A stretch of 64,000 nucleotides of DNA, from NCBI GenBank assembly GCA_019113175.1, contig DXHY01000047.1, positions 1-64,000 on the forward strand, in the 5' to 3' direction. The DNA comes from Candidatus Eisenbergiella stercoravium. GTDB lineage: Bacteria > Bacillota > Clostridia > Lachnospirales > Lachnospiraceae. How positions within the stretch are numbered: position 1 is the first letter of the stretch; each line of letters begins with the position of its first letter. Shown here piece by piece: positions 8,033 to 16,932 of the stretch. The translations under genes and the position numbers were made by a program. The notes under the pieces are model-generated. The model searched no databases, was not told the origin of the DNA, and saw nothing but the letters and a program-made list of their open reading frames with translations.

Positions 8033-9376
8033 TCAGATCATCCTTGCAAGAGATCCCATGGGATCCCAGGGCTCCAGCATGATGGGCTCAGACTCGTACT
8101 CCTTTACGAATTCCGCAGGGAGATATTTCTTATTCACCACAACCTGATACATGTATTCGTCAAACCAGGCATCGCTCATCACATAATATCCCTTCTCGCC
8201 CGCCTTGTCTCCCCAGCTGTTTTCCACGCGCCAGCGGTTCGGCTTTCCGTTCTCGTCCAGATTGACGCCCTGGAATACCATCGCATGGGTCATCAGGCTC
8301 TCACCGTAGTCCAGGCGCTCCGCCTTATTCATGCCGAATTTTACGCCGAGCAGGGTTTCCAGCTGATGCACGCCCGTATCCATGATGCCGCCCTCTCTTG
8401 TGGACTCCTGTCCCACATCACAGCCGAACCACACCGGAGAACCATCCTTCAGCTGAGCGATGGCCGCTTTCTTCAGCTCTTCGGCATCCAGATTCAGATA
8501 ACGGACCGGACGTCCCTCCTTCACATTTCCGAGAAATTTTACGCTGTAGCTCTTATGATAGGGCTTGTCCGCGGTGGGCGCGTTGATCAGGCTGATATAA
8601 TCCTGCAGCGGGAAGCCCACATACTTCTGATAGAACTCCTGAGGGGTAAGGCCGCAGTCGCGGATGAACTTGCCATCCTTATCCTCCACTTCAAAATCAA
8701 AGGTTTTCGGAGGCTCTCCCAGGCAGATGCACAGGATCCGGTAGATTTCCTCCAGCATGGCATCCTTTCTGGAGCGGAGCTCTTCCGTTGAAACGCCGTC
8801 CTGATGTGCCTTACGCAGGCGGCAGGCATCCTCTCTGAGCTTGAGCGTCAGACAGGAATCCATCTCCCGCGTTGCGGAGGACGCCTTTGTTTCCGGCATT
8901 GCGGTCTTCGGTACCAGACCGTATTTTTCAATCAGGTTGCAGAGCATATCCCACTGTCCGCCGTCATTCATCGGAGCAGTCAGCAGGAAGGAAATCAGCC
9001 TTCCGTTGGTGGGTTCATCCAGGGTCTCCAGGATGCTTTCCAGGAAATAATTGGCCTTTTCCAGCTTGTCATAAAAAAGCGTATAATTCTGGGAGAGTTC
9101 AAAGGTTTCCAGATTAAGCTTTTTGATCACTTCAAAGCGGAATACGTTCAGTGCCGCAAACATCCAGCAGCGGCCGCTCTGCTGCTGATTTGTGACCTCT
9201 CCCTGCTTCAGACTGATGGAAAATACATGGCGCATTCTCCTCGCCGCTTCATTATCCTGAGAGGATACGTACAGCCCGTTTGTCGTAACCGCATGCATCG
9301 CCGCCTCGTTCAGCTTTTCCTCATGAAAATCCTTCTGAAACTGCTCCAGCTTTTCTTTGGTAATTGTCTGTTCCAT
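8033..9376 (-). CDS. pepC: Aminopeptidase C (bleomycin-hydrolase family, C1)
   Basis: 447-residue cytoplasmic papain-fold aminopeptidase that removes N-terminal residues from peptides; members form self-compartmentalising hexamers. The nucleophile is in QQQSGRCWMFAALNVFR, the catalytic His in MTHAMVFQGV and the Asn in WRVENSWGDKAGEKGYYVMS. Length and N-terminus (MEQTITKEKLEQFQKDF) are normal for the family. The C-terminal EPWDPMGSLARMI includes the conserved tail that enters the active site in relatives. It stands alone, with a terminator downstream and a 189-bp gap before the ribonucleotide reductase gene. Confidence 0.95.
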   Translation of the reverse strand: MEQTITKEKLEQFQKDFHEEKLNEAAMHAVTTNGLYVSSQDNEAARRMRHVFSISLKQGEVTNQQQSGRCWMFAALNVFRFEVIKKLNLETFELSQNYTLFYDKLEKANYFLESILETLDEPTNGRLISFLLTAPMNDGGQWDMLCNLIEKYGLVPKTAMPETKASSATREMDSCLTLKLREDACRLRKAHQDGVSTEELRSRKDAMLEEIYRILCICLGEPPKTFDFEVEDKDGKFIRDCGLTPQEFYQKYVGFPLQDYISLINAPTADKPYHKSYSVKFLGNVKEGRPVRYLNLDAEELKKAAIAQLKDGSPVWFGCDVGQESTREGGIMDTGVHQLETLLGVKFGMNKAERLDYGESLMTHAMVFQGVNLDENGKPNRWRVENSWGDKAGEKGYYVMSDAWFDEYMYQVVVNKKYLPAEFVKEYESEPIMLEPWDPMGSLARMI

Positions 9377-9460
9377 ATCTGTCCTTTCCGCCGTTCAAAC
9401 GGCTTCTTACTGTCATACAGTCTCATTGTAGAAGCTTTTGCGCTTTCCGTCAACGGCCTG

Positions 9461-9508
9461 TCTGTAGGCAGGCCTCTATTTTTGTCTGTAGGCAGGCCTC
9501 TATTTTTG
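9461..9508. repeat. Perfect 24-bp tandem duplication
   Basis: Two identical 24-bp units starting TCTGTAGGCAGGCCTC lie head to tail between the pepC start and the nrdJ stop. Each unit contains the palindrome AGGCAGGCCT. No function is evident. Confidence 0.8.
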
Positions 9509-9516
9509 TCATAAGT

Positions 9517-9543
9517 ATGGCTGCGAAGAAGCTCCGCAGCCAT
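9517..9543 (-). terminator. Probable terminator of nrdJ
   Basis: Stem ATGGCTGCG/CGCAGCCAT with a 9-base loop, 23 bp past the nrdJ stop. The T-run is stronger on the plus strand (TTATTTTTTTATTTTT), so its direction is uncertain. Confidence 0.45.
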
Positions 9544-9565
9544 AAAAATTATTTTTTTATTTTTC

Positions 9566-11908
9566 TCAGCGGACCGGGCAGACGCCGTTCGCACATTCCG
9601 AATCCCCGATTTCAAGCTCGGTCTCTCCATGCTCATAGCGGGACAGCAGGGAGGGATTGAAGGGCTTCATGGCCGCACGGCGGCGTTCATACTCCGCCTC
9701 GTCGATGGCCTCATAGGGAAGCAGCTCATAGAAGCTGTCGTCATAGCTTAAGAAGGAAAGGGCAACCACATCATCCCAGTTGTCCCAGACCCACTGTTCC
9801 ACCTCGTCCCACTCGTGATCTCTCACATGTACGGTGATGGAGCAGTTATGATCCACATAATGCTGCATGAACATTTTGTAGTTCTCCAGCTGTTCCACTG
9901 CGGACACATCCGCCTTGACCCGGCCGGCCGGAGCCTTCACCGGGAATTCCACCACCTTGGTCACCGGATCCAGCGGGTCCTGTCCCACTTCAGGAAGCAC
10001 CGGATAGCCCAGATCCTCGCACACGCGGCAGAGCGGATCCGTAGCGGTGATGCGGATTCTGCGGATATAGTAAGGAGAATGGGAATAATGCACGCCGCTG
10101 GATACCGTGGGAAGCAGAGAAAGCGTTCCCTCCGGCTTGATGGTGGTCACAAGAAGCGGCTCCTTTCCTCCCAGTCTGGCCGCGATTTCCTTTGCGGCGG
10201 CATGTGCGGTTTCCCTCAGAGCCTCCAGCAGAGCGATCTGCTCGTCCCGATCCATACCGGTGGCATTCACCATATCCTGCCAGCCCGTGAGCGAGCAGCC
10301 CAGCAGACGGTCACGCTGCTGCACGCTGTTCCAGCTGTACATCTCAAGCTCCCGGCAGGTCATGCGGTAGCCCGCACGGGCGGAAAGCCGCTGCGCCTCC
10401 ATAAGTCCCTTTTTATCCAGTTCACCGTCCTTCACGAAGCCCATCACGTTCAGCGTGGTCAGGTTGCACAGGCCATGGCTGTCCAGAAGGATCTCTCCGC
10501 AGGGATTGCAGCCGTTGAAATTGGGTCTGCGCTTCGCGCCCGCTTCCTCATTGATCCAGCCCGGCTCTCCGGAATAACGCATCTGCTGCAGATGCCAGTG
10601 CAGTTTTTCTCTGGTGGGCTTTTTGCGGTAATAAATGGAATTATTGCTCATCTGGCGGTGGGCGATATTCTTATCGATCTCCCAGCGGCCGTTCACCTGG
10701 CGGTACAGATGGCTCTTGGCCTGGATACAGGTCTCGTCCTCCGCGTCGATCAGGCCGATCTCCGAGGTGCGGCGCACACCGCCGGACACCACGTTTTCCC
10801 CGATGATGTTGGCGATATCCAGAAGGTCAATGGGCTTTAAGGCCACCCACTGCGCGCCCTCCCGGTTTCCTGCCGCAGCAACTACCTTATGGATCTTATC
10901 GATCATGGTCATCATGGAGCCGTAACCGCTCGCGGTTCCTCCAAAGGTCTTCAGTCTCTCACCCTTGGGACGGATGGAATCGTAAACCACCACAAGGCCC
11001 TCGATCCCCCGGTATTCCCGGTTGGTCAGGATATCGAAATAATGGGTCAGTGCCTGAGCCCATCCCTCTTTGGAATCCCCGATGGTCAGCGTTGCCACAT
11101 CCCGGCTGAAAGTCAGATCCGTGTATTCCAGCCGTTCTCCCGCAGGCTTCGGATCATAGGATTTGTGCAGGATTCTAAGATCCGTACGAACCGGGGGCAG
11201 CTTCTGGGCATCAGACTGCAGGACGCGCACACCCACACCGCTTCCCACCATCAGGAGATAAAACAGATCGTGATAGGCCGTAAAGCTGTCGATCACGGTA
11301 AAGGCACAGTTGTAGTTGGCCATGGGATACTGGTCAGCCACCGGCGTACCTCCCACCCACAGGGTACGGCCGGAAAGGAACTGGCGCATATGATAAATAT
11401 TGTCATACAGCTTTTCCGCTTCCTCTCTGGACGTGGGAGCCAGAGAGCAGTTATATTCCACCGCGCGGCGCACGGTCTCCCACCAGAATTCCCTGCGGTC
11501 CAGCCGGGGAAGGAACCGGGAATAGGTCCGGGTATAGACGAATGCGCCCAGCTGCTCCATAGGATTGGGCGCGTGCTTGTAAGGGCTTAAAAATTCCCGG
11601 GACAAGAGCCCTTCCTTCTCCATGCCTCCGGCACGTTCCTTCTCCTTCTCCAGCCGGTAGCGGATATACGCCTTTGCCGTCTGATAATGTTTCTGCTCAA
11701 AAAGCGTCTCCTCCACCGTATCCTGAATGGTTTCGATATCCCAGATCTCCTCTTTTCTTGAACGAAGCTTTTCCGTTACAGCCTCCGTAATCCGTGCTGC
11801 AGCCTCCTCATCATGCTCTCCAGCAGCGGCTGCCGCAAGGGAAACCGCCCTGGAAATAAAACCGGGATCAAAGGGAACCACCTTTCCGCTTCTCTTCCTT
11901 ACATTCAT
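9566..11908 (-). CDS. nrdJ: Adenosylcobalamin-dependent ribonucleoside-triphosphate reductase (class II, monomeric)
   Basis: 780-residue RTPR that makes deoxyribonucleotides independently of oxygen, using B12 to generate the thiyl radical. An N-terminal ATP-cone (residues about 1-90) gives allosteric control. The catalytic barrel includes NYNCAFTVIDSF, an NPCGEILL active-site motif with CNLTTLN, and a C-terminal redox pair in ECANGVCPVR. This is the Lactobacillus leichmannii-like monomer. I start at ATG 11908 rather than TTG 11914 because GGAGG lies 7 nt upstream. The promoter carries two NrdR boxes. A functional enzyme implies B12 import or synthesis elsewhere. Confidence 0.95.
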   Translation of the reverse strand: MNVRKRSGKVVPFDPGFISRAVSLAAAAAGEHDEEAAARITEAVTEKLRSRKEEIWDIETIQDTVEETLFEQKHYQTAKAYIRYRLEKEKERAGGMEKEGLLSREFLSPYKHAPNPMEQLGAFVYTRTYSRFLPRLDRREFWWETVRRAVEYNCSLAPTSREEAEKLYDNIYHMRQFLSGRTLWVGGTPVADQYPMANYNCAFTVIDSFTAYHDLFYLLMVGSGVGVRVLQSDAQKLPPVRTDLRILHKSYDPKPAGERLEYTDLTFSRDVATLTIGDSKEGWAQALTHYFDILTNREYRGIEGLVVVYDSIRPKGERLKTFGGTASGYGSMMTMIDKIHKVVAAAGNREGAQWVALKPIDLLDIANIIGENVVSGGVRRTSEIGLIDAEDETCIQAKSHLYRQVNGRWEIDKNIAHRQMSNNSIYYRKKPTREKLHWHLQQMRYSGEPGWINEEAGAKRRPNFNGCNPCGEILLDSHGLCNLTTLNVMGFVKDGELDKKGLMEAQRLSARAGYRMTCRELEMYSWNSVQQRDRLLGCSLTGWQDMVNATGMDRDEQIALLEALRETAHAAAKEIAARLGGKEPLLVTTIKPEGTLSLLPTVSSGVHYSHSPYYIRRIRITATDPLCRVCEDLGYPVLPEVGQDPLDPVTKVVEFPVKAPAGRVKADVSAVEQLENYKMFMQHYVDHNCSITVHVRDHEWDEVEQWVWDNWDDVVALSFLSYDDSFYELLPYEAIDEAEYERRRAAMKPFNPSLLSRYEHGETELEIGDSECANGVCPVR

Positions 11909-11945
11909 ATCCAAACCTCCGTCTTACATTTATAACAATTAACGC

Positions 11946-11993
11946 GCACTATATATAGTATAGTATCCATTTCGTCTTGTCAATATATAGGGG
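11946..11993 (-). promoter_or_regulatory. nrdJ promoter with tandem NrdR boxes
   Basis: On the minus strand, TTGACA (11978-11983) and TACTAT (11955-11960) are 17 bp apart. Two 16-bp sites fit the NrdR consensus acaCwATATAtwGtgt: 11946-11961 (core CTATATATAG) and 11978-11993 (core CTATATATTG). Their centres are 32 bp apart, about three helical turns, which is the classic spacing for cooperative NrdR repression. One box covers the -35 and the other the -10. Confidence 0.85.
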
Positions 11994-12018
11994 TTCATGG
12001 TTTCTGTCTTTTTTATTC

Positions 12019-14718
12019 CTATTCCAGAGCGCCCTTCACCCTTTTTCTGCGGCAGAGCCTGCGCTCATTCCTGTTGGCAAACGCTCTCGCCCTCCCTTTC
12101 AGCAGAATTTTCCTGCCCTCCGGGTTCCGGGTATAGACGAGACGGTATTTTCCGATACAGGGCTGCATTCCCTTCAGGAAGGCCTCCGCCTTCTCCTTTG
12201 AGCCGGAAAACAGACGGGGGACACAATAGAAATGCCTCGGGAATCTGCTCCGTCCCTGGCAGAGCAGATATCTCTGATTGTCCACAGGAGAAAGCATCTG
12301 GGAAAGCGCGTCCGCAAATACCGTCTTTTCCCGGTCCGTTCCTCCCTTCAGCCAGGCCGCGAACAGATACCCGTCCGCTTCCTCCGTCTTCACTACGCAT
12401 TCCGACGTGATTTCTCCTGCCTCCCGAAGGACGGAAAGCATCCGTTTTCCGATCGCGTCAAAATACCGCTGAGGCGTGAGAAACCTCAGAATCCGCCCGC
12501 CCCAAAATACCGTACCCAGCGCAGCGGCAGCGGTCAGAAGCCAGAACAGCCAGCCCCTGCCGGAAAGACTGCCGGGCGAAAGATTTCCGAGAATGTTCAG
12601 CACCTCCACGGCGATCAGCAGAAGCTGCACCGCCAGCGCATTGATGAATGCCATTCCCGGCTTCAGCGCCTCCCTTCCGGCCGCACACTGATCCGCTGTA
12701 TCCATCTTCTCATAAACACTCACCGCCTCCGTCCATTGTCTCGCAACCGTTTCCCGGTCCGCGCTGCGGGCCGCCATCTCCCCGTTGATCTCAGCGATAT
12801 GCTTTCTCGTATAGGGCGGTTTTATGATGGTAAGCCTTTCCGTTCCGTTTTCAATGGTGCTTCCATCATAGGAAAGCCCCAGAATACCGTCCATTCTGCG
12901 TTCCAGGGTATGAAAATCCTCTGAAAGCTCCGGGCCGGGAACGCCGGCGAGCTGTTTTTCTTTTCTCTCTTCCGGCCCCGGCAGGCAGACCAGATGCCAG
13001 ATATTGCTCACCTTATCCGGATCCTTTTCAAAGGTACGGATGGCCCGCCCCCGCATCTGATTGCCCAGCACATAGGAACCCACAAAGCTGGCAAGGATCA
13101 GAGAATTGATGCAGGGCGCGTCCCACCCTTCACCAAGCAGGGATTTGGTTCCCACCAGAATCTGAATCCATCCCGCCTCGAACAGTGCGGTCATGACCTG
13201 TGTATACAGGGAAAGCCTGCCTGCAGCCTCCACCTCCAGATAGCCCAGATCCCTTCCCTCCCGGTCCGTAAACGGCCTGCAGGAAGAAAGCAGCTTTTCA
13301 GCAGGGACTCCGCTCTCCAGCGCAAAAGCGTCCAGTGCCCCGCGCGGAATTACAATCAGGCTCCCGCACAGAACGCCAAGCCTCCAGTCCCTTTCCTCCC
13401 TCCGCAGAAGTTCAAAGACAGGAAGCACGCCGATGGAACGGATTTCCTTTTCCCCATCTCCCACCGCACTTCTGTATTCTCCCCGGATGTAGTCCGTCAG
13501 AATCAGAAGGCGCAGCCTTTCCTTCAGGGACTGATATTCCAGCCCTGCGATCTGCCGGATGCTCTCCAGCTTTCCCCTGCTGTTAATAAGCATTTTTTCA
13601 ATTTTATCATTGATCAGAAATCCCACTTTCTTCTTCTCAATCAGTCCGGCAGCCTTCAGCCTTCTGATCAGCTCCTCCCGATAACCCGCCGGGCAGAAAA
13701 AGCTTTCCGCATCATCAAAAAGCAGCCCCTGCAGAAGCTTCTCCATCCACGCCTCTGACATTTTCGGCAGCCGCTTTACCGTGAGCACCTCCAGCCATTT
13801 CCCGCTGAAAGGGATTCCCTCCGCCTGACAATAAATCAACAGGGCGGACAGATAACCGGGATTATCCAGCATTCGGTCAAAACTGCCCTCATAATCCATG
13901 AGCCCGCCGTGTGATGCCACAGCGGACTTCAACTCACCATCTGCCATGAGGCTTTCAAACATAGCGGCCGCTTCCCTGCGAAACAGACGGATTTTCTTTT
14001 CCTCTTCCCTGTCCGGCCAGTTAAACAGGACATAATCCTGATGGGGACAGAGACTTCCCTCCTTTACCAGCTCTGGAATTGTGATCTCCGCATCGATCTG
14101 TCCGCACATGTTGATATAGCGCTCCCACTGGGCAGGTGTGGAGTCATAGGGCGGCGTGGCGGTCAGCGCGATCACCACCGCACCCTCCATCTGCGCCATA
14201 AAAGCCTCCAGGGCCTTCCACCATTCGTTTTTCAGATGATGGCATTCATCCAGACAGATGGTGCCAATACCCGCCTCCTTCACCTTCTCCACGAAAGAGA
14301 AGTCCCGGAAATCCATCTGTTCCCTGTAAGCCCCGTCTCCGTCCTCCTCTGTCTCTTCCTTTCTGTTCATCGCACAGAAAAGCGTCTGATAGGTCAGAGA
14401 GGTCACCAGGCCCGGCCTGTGAATATCGTTGGACAGCCCGCCCTCTCCCGATGACGGATTCACCAGAAAGGAGCCTTCTATCCGTTCCAGCCACTGCTGG
14501 CGGATGACGATTCTGGGGGACAGAATCAGGCAGGGCTTTCCCGCCCGTCGGATCAACTCGATGCCCAGAGTGGTCTTTCCCGCGCCGGGCGCCGCCACGA
14601 TGTGCACCTTTCCATCCTTCAGGTAGGTATCCGCCTCATCGAGTACCCTTTTCTGATAGCTTCTCCAGCTTCCCTGAAATTCCAGAATCCCGTCAAATAC
14701 GTTTCCCGCTGCTTCCAT
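12019..14718 (-). CDS. DEAD/DEAH-box helicase with two C-terminal membrane segments
   Basis: 899-residue SF2 helicase-like protein of unknown role. Motif I is AAPGAGKTT (about residue 43), motif II DECHH, motif III ALTATPP and motif VI QMRGRAIR, so both RecA-like lobes look intact. An unusual insert of about 250 residues separates the lobes. After the helicase core there are two strongly hydrophobic stretches (about 684-707 and 721-743), then a basic C-terminal domain of about 150 residues that I do not recognise. Such membrane segments are rare in helicases. ATG 14718 has a GGAGG 5 nt upstream; it overlaps the preceding hydrolase by 26 nt. Candidates are a membrane-associated defence or DNA-uptake function, but nothing here proves either. 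Confidence 0.8.
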   Translation of the reverse strand: MEAAGNVFDGILEFQGSWRSYQKRVLDEADTYLKDGKVHIVAAPGAGKTTLGIELIRRAGKPCLILSPRIVIRQQWLERIEGSFLVNPSSGEGGLSNDIHRPGLVTSLTYQTLFCAMNRKEETEEDGDGAYREQMDFRDFSFVEKVKEAGIGTICLDECHHLKNEWWKALEAFMAQMEGAVVIALTATPPYDSTPAQWERYINMCGQIDAEITIPELVKEGSLCPHQDYVLFNWPDREEEKKIRLFRREAAAMFESLMADGELKSAVASHGGLMDYEGSFDRMLDNPGYLSALLIYCQAEGIPFSGKWLEVLTVKRLPKMSEAWMEKLLQGLLFDDAESFFCPAGYREELIRRLKAAGLIEKKKVGFLINDKIEKMLINSRGKLESIRQIAGLEYQSLKERLRLLILTDYIRGEYRSAVGDGEKEIRSIGVLPVFELLRREERDWRLGVLCGSLIVIPRGALDAFALESGVPAEKLLSSCRPFTDREGRDLGYLEVEAAGRLSLYTQVMTALFEAGWIQILVGTKSLLGEGWDAPCINSLILASFVGSYVLGNQMRGRAIRTFEKDPDKVSNIWHLVCLPGPEERKEKQLAGVPGPELSEDFHTLERRMDGILGLSYDGSTIENGTERLTIIKPPYTRKHIAEINGEMAARSADRETVARQWTEAVSVYEKMDTADQCAAGREALKPGMAFINALAVQLLLIAVEVLNILGNLSPGSLSGRGWLFWLLTAAAALGTVFWGGRILRFLTPQRYFDAIGKRMLSVLREAGEITSECVVKTEEADGYLFAAWLKGGTDREKTVFADALSQMLSPVDNQRYLLCQGRSRFPRHFYCVPRLFSGSKEKAEAFLKGMQPCIGKYRLVYTRNPEGRKILLKGRARAFANRNERRLCRRKRVKGALE

Positions 14719-15550
14719 TGTCTCCTCCCCCAAAGCCACCCTGCATAATCAAACGTTCTATATACGCATTCACCGTCTCAGGCGCATCCGTATTAGAATT
14801 GTGTCCTGCATTTTCAATCCACTCGATGGGAATACCCGTTCTTCTGTGCCACGCTTTATTATATCGGACACAGGAACCCGCGTGATCTTTCCTGCCGCAG
14901 ATAAGCAGGGCAGGACATTTTATTTCATAGTTCAGATCCGCTTCCATCGCCTCTGCCAGCATCCTGAATCCATGCCCGCTCAGAGCAGCATAGCGTTTTT
15001 GATCTCCCTCATAAACCAGCATCATATCCCGCATAAGCTTTCTTCCGTATTCCGTAACCGCGACGCCGTTTGTTCCTGATTTCAGCAGAAGGCGCCACGG
15101 ATAATGCCGGTATACCGGCTCCATTCTTTTTAAAAGCCAGATCTCCGCTCCGGTAACATAACTTCGCTGCAGGGGCGCAGAATCTATGGCGATAAATCCT
15201 GCCAGTTTCTCCGGGTAAAGCTCCGCATATGCCTGGCCGACATACCCTCCCATTGACTGCCCTACGATAACCGGCCTGTCGATGCCTTCCTTTTTAAAAA
15301 TTTCTTCCAGCCATCCGGCCTTATCCATGAGGCTGAAATTCAGTTCAAACGGCCATGACGATGCATGCCCCGGCGCATCCCATACAAAAACATTATATCT
15401 GCTTTCAAAATATGCGATCTGCCGGTCGAACAGCCGGTGGTCAGCCGTGAGCCCCGGAAGAAAAATCAGGGAAATATCCTGCTTGTTCATTCGATCGGAT
15501 ATCCAATAGTGGATTGCTCCGCGATCTGTATTATGTATTTTTTCAATCAT
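14693..15550 (-). CDS. Alpha/beta-fold hydrolase
   Basis: 285-residue soluble hydrolase. An oxyanion-type block FLPGLTADHRLFDRQ is followed by WDAPGHASS, the nucleophile elbow GQSMGGYVG (Ser), an acid in LLICGRKDHAG and the catalytic His in IENAGHNSN. This is a standard esterase/lipase-like triad; the substrate cannot be told. I prefer ATG 15550 (MIEKIHNT) over 15565 because a GAGAGGGG run precedes it, though the spacing is tight. The 3' end overlaps the helicase start, so the two are probably co-translated; whether they share a function is unknown. No transcription stop lies between them. Confidence 0.85.
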   Translation of the reverse strand: MIEKIHNTDRGAIHYWISDRMNKQDISLIFLPGLTADHRLFDRQIAYFESRYNVFVWDAPGHASSWPFELNFSLMDKAGWLEEIFKKEGIDRPVIVGQSMGGYVGQAYAELYPEKLAGFIAIDSAPLQRSYVTGAEIWLLKRMEPVYRHYPWRLLLKSGTNGVAVTEYGRKLMRDMMLVYEGDQKRYAALSGHGFRMLAEAMEADLNYEIKCPALLICGRKDHAGSCVRYNKAWHRRTGIPIEWIENAGHNSNTDAPETVNAYIERLIMQGGFGGGDNGSSGKRI

Positions 15551-15675
15551 ACCCCTCTCCCACATCCTGTGCCGGGCTACAGAAAAAGCAAAGCTTCCGG
15601 TGTCATTCCATGTCAGAAGTATATCCCAAACCGGACAGTTTGTAAAACGCTATCGGGGTCATGGCATGCCCGGTC

Positions 15676-15712
15676 AAAAAACCGGATGCCGCTGAATAAG
15701 CGGAACATCCGG
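15676..15712 (-). terminator. Terminator of the minCDE operon
   Basis: Minus-strand hairpin with stem CCGGATG/CATCCGG and inner CCGC/GCGG, followed by TTTTTT, 16 bp beyond the minE stop. Confidence 0.8.
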
Positions 15713-15727
15713 CTTTACGCAAAATCC

Positions 15728-16027
15728 TTATCCTTTTTTCCTGCGGTTCTTCCCCGCGTTATGCTTCACCTCACGGATCGGGATGTTGGCAAACAGCACC
15801 GGCCCGGTGGAAGCGCCGTCCGCCTCCGCATCCGAATCAGAGATCTGAATATCCAGCCCCTGCGCATCGATATCCATATATTTGGAAATCACTTCAATGA
15901 TATCGTTCTTGATCATTTCCATCACTTCCGGTGAACAGTTCACACGATCCGACACCAGAAGCAGCTTCAGACGGTCCTTTGCAACCTCACTGGAGCTTTT
16001 CCTGTTAAAAAAATCCAGAAGTCCCAT
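15728..16027 (-). CDS. minE: Cell division topological specificity factor MinE
   Basis: 99-residue partner of MinD that stimulates its ATPase, drives MinD off the membrane and confines Z-ring formation to midcell. The N-terminal amphipathic helix MGLLDFFNRK is followed by the anti-MinCD helix (AKDRLKLLLVSDRVNCSPE) and the beta-rich dimerisation domain (ISKYMDIDAQGLDIQIS). The start is 18 bp after minD. A basic tail ends the protein. Confidence 0.95.
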   Translation of the reverse strand: MGLLDFFNRKSSSEVAKDRLKLLLVSDRVNCSPEVMEMIKNDIIEVISKYMDIDAQGLDIQISDSDAEADGASTGPVLFANIPIREVKHNAGKNRRKKG

Positions 16028-16045
16028 AACTACCTTTCTCCCCCT

Positions 16046-16837
16046 TTAGTTCATTCCGAACAGTCCCTTGATTACGCCGAGCATGCCCTTTCTGGCATCC
16101 AGATCCATAAAGGGAACTTCTTCTCCGTTGATACGCTGGCAGATATTCTTATAAGCTTTTCCGGCCGGGCTGCTGCCGCCCACCAGAGGATCTCCATTGT
16201 TCGTGGAGACCACGATCTGCTCGTCATCCGGGATCACACCGATCAGCGGAATGGACAGAATATCGCATACATCCTCCACCTTCAGCATATCGCCGCGCTT
16301 TACCATATCCATACGGATGCGGTTGATGATGAGGTCGATCCGCTTCATCTCATTCGCTTCCAGGAGGCCCACAATCCGGTCTGCATCACGGATGGCAGAA
16401 ACCTCCGGCGTGGTCACCACAAGCGCACGGTCCGCTCCGGCAATGGCGTTTTTAAATCCCTGCTCAATTCCCGCCGGGCAGTCCAGAAGAATGTAGTCAA
16501 ACTCCTGACGAAGCTCGTCCACCAGTTCCTTCATCTGTTCCGGGGTCACGGAATCCTTGTCTCTCGTCTGCGCGGAAGGAATCAGGCACAGCTCCGGATA
16601 TTTTTTATGTTTGATCATCGCCTGCTTCAGGCGGCATTTCCCTTCTACCACGTCCACCAGGTTGTAAACGATCCGATTTTCCAGTCCCAGCACCACGTCC
16701 AGATTCCGCAGTCCGATATCCGTGTCGATCATGACAACCTTCTTATTCAGCATCGCAAGGCCGCACCCCACGTTCGCTGTCGTGGTGGTTTTTCCAACGC
16801 CGCCCTTTCCCGATGTAATTACGATTACTTCACTCAT
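16046..16837 (-). CDS. minD: Septum-site determining ATPase MinD
   Basis: 263-residue ParA/MinD-family ATPase that binds the membrane as an ATP dimer and recruits MinC. The deviant Walker A is GKGGVGKTTTTANVG, Walker B-like segments are VVMIDTDIGLRNLD and YILLDCPAG, and the C-terminal helix GMLGVIKGLFGMN is the membrane-targeting amphipathic helix. It sits between minC and minE in the canonical order, with a 95-bp gap after minC. Confidence 0.97.
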   Translation of the reverse strand: MSEVIVITSGKGGVGKTTTTANVGCGLAMLNKKVVMIDTDIGLRNLDVVLGLENRIVYNLVDVVEGKCRLKQAMIKHKKYPELCLIPSAQTRDKDSVTPEQMKELVDELRQEFDYILLDCPAGIEQGFKNAIAGADRALVVTTPEVSAIRDADRIVGLLEANEMKRIDLIINRIRMDMVKRGDMLKVEDVCDILSIPLIGVIPDDEQIVVSTNNGDPLVGGSSPAGKAYKNICQRINGEEVPFMDLDARKGMLGVIKGLFGMN

Positions 16838-16932
16838 TTTTCTGATTCCTCCTGCTGTTCCTTATCTCCGGCAGAGACCTGCTTTGTCTCACTCCGCCGG
16901 TCTTTCTTTTGTTTTTCAGATATGAGCCGCGC

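Noticed and set aside
7803-8147. 114-codon plus-strand frame near the end of pepC
   Set aside because: It overlaps the pepC 3' end and passes through the pepC terminator; no ribosome binding site or similarity.
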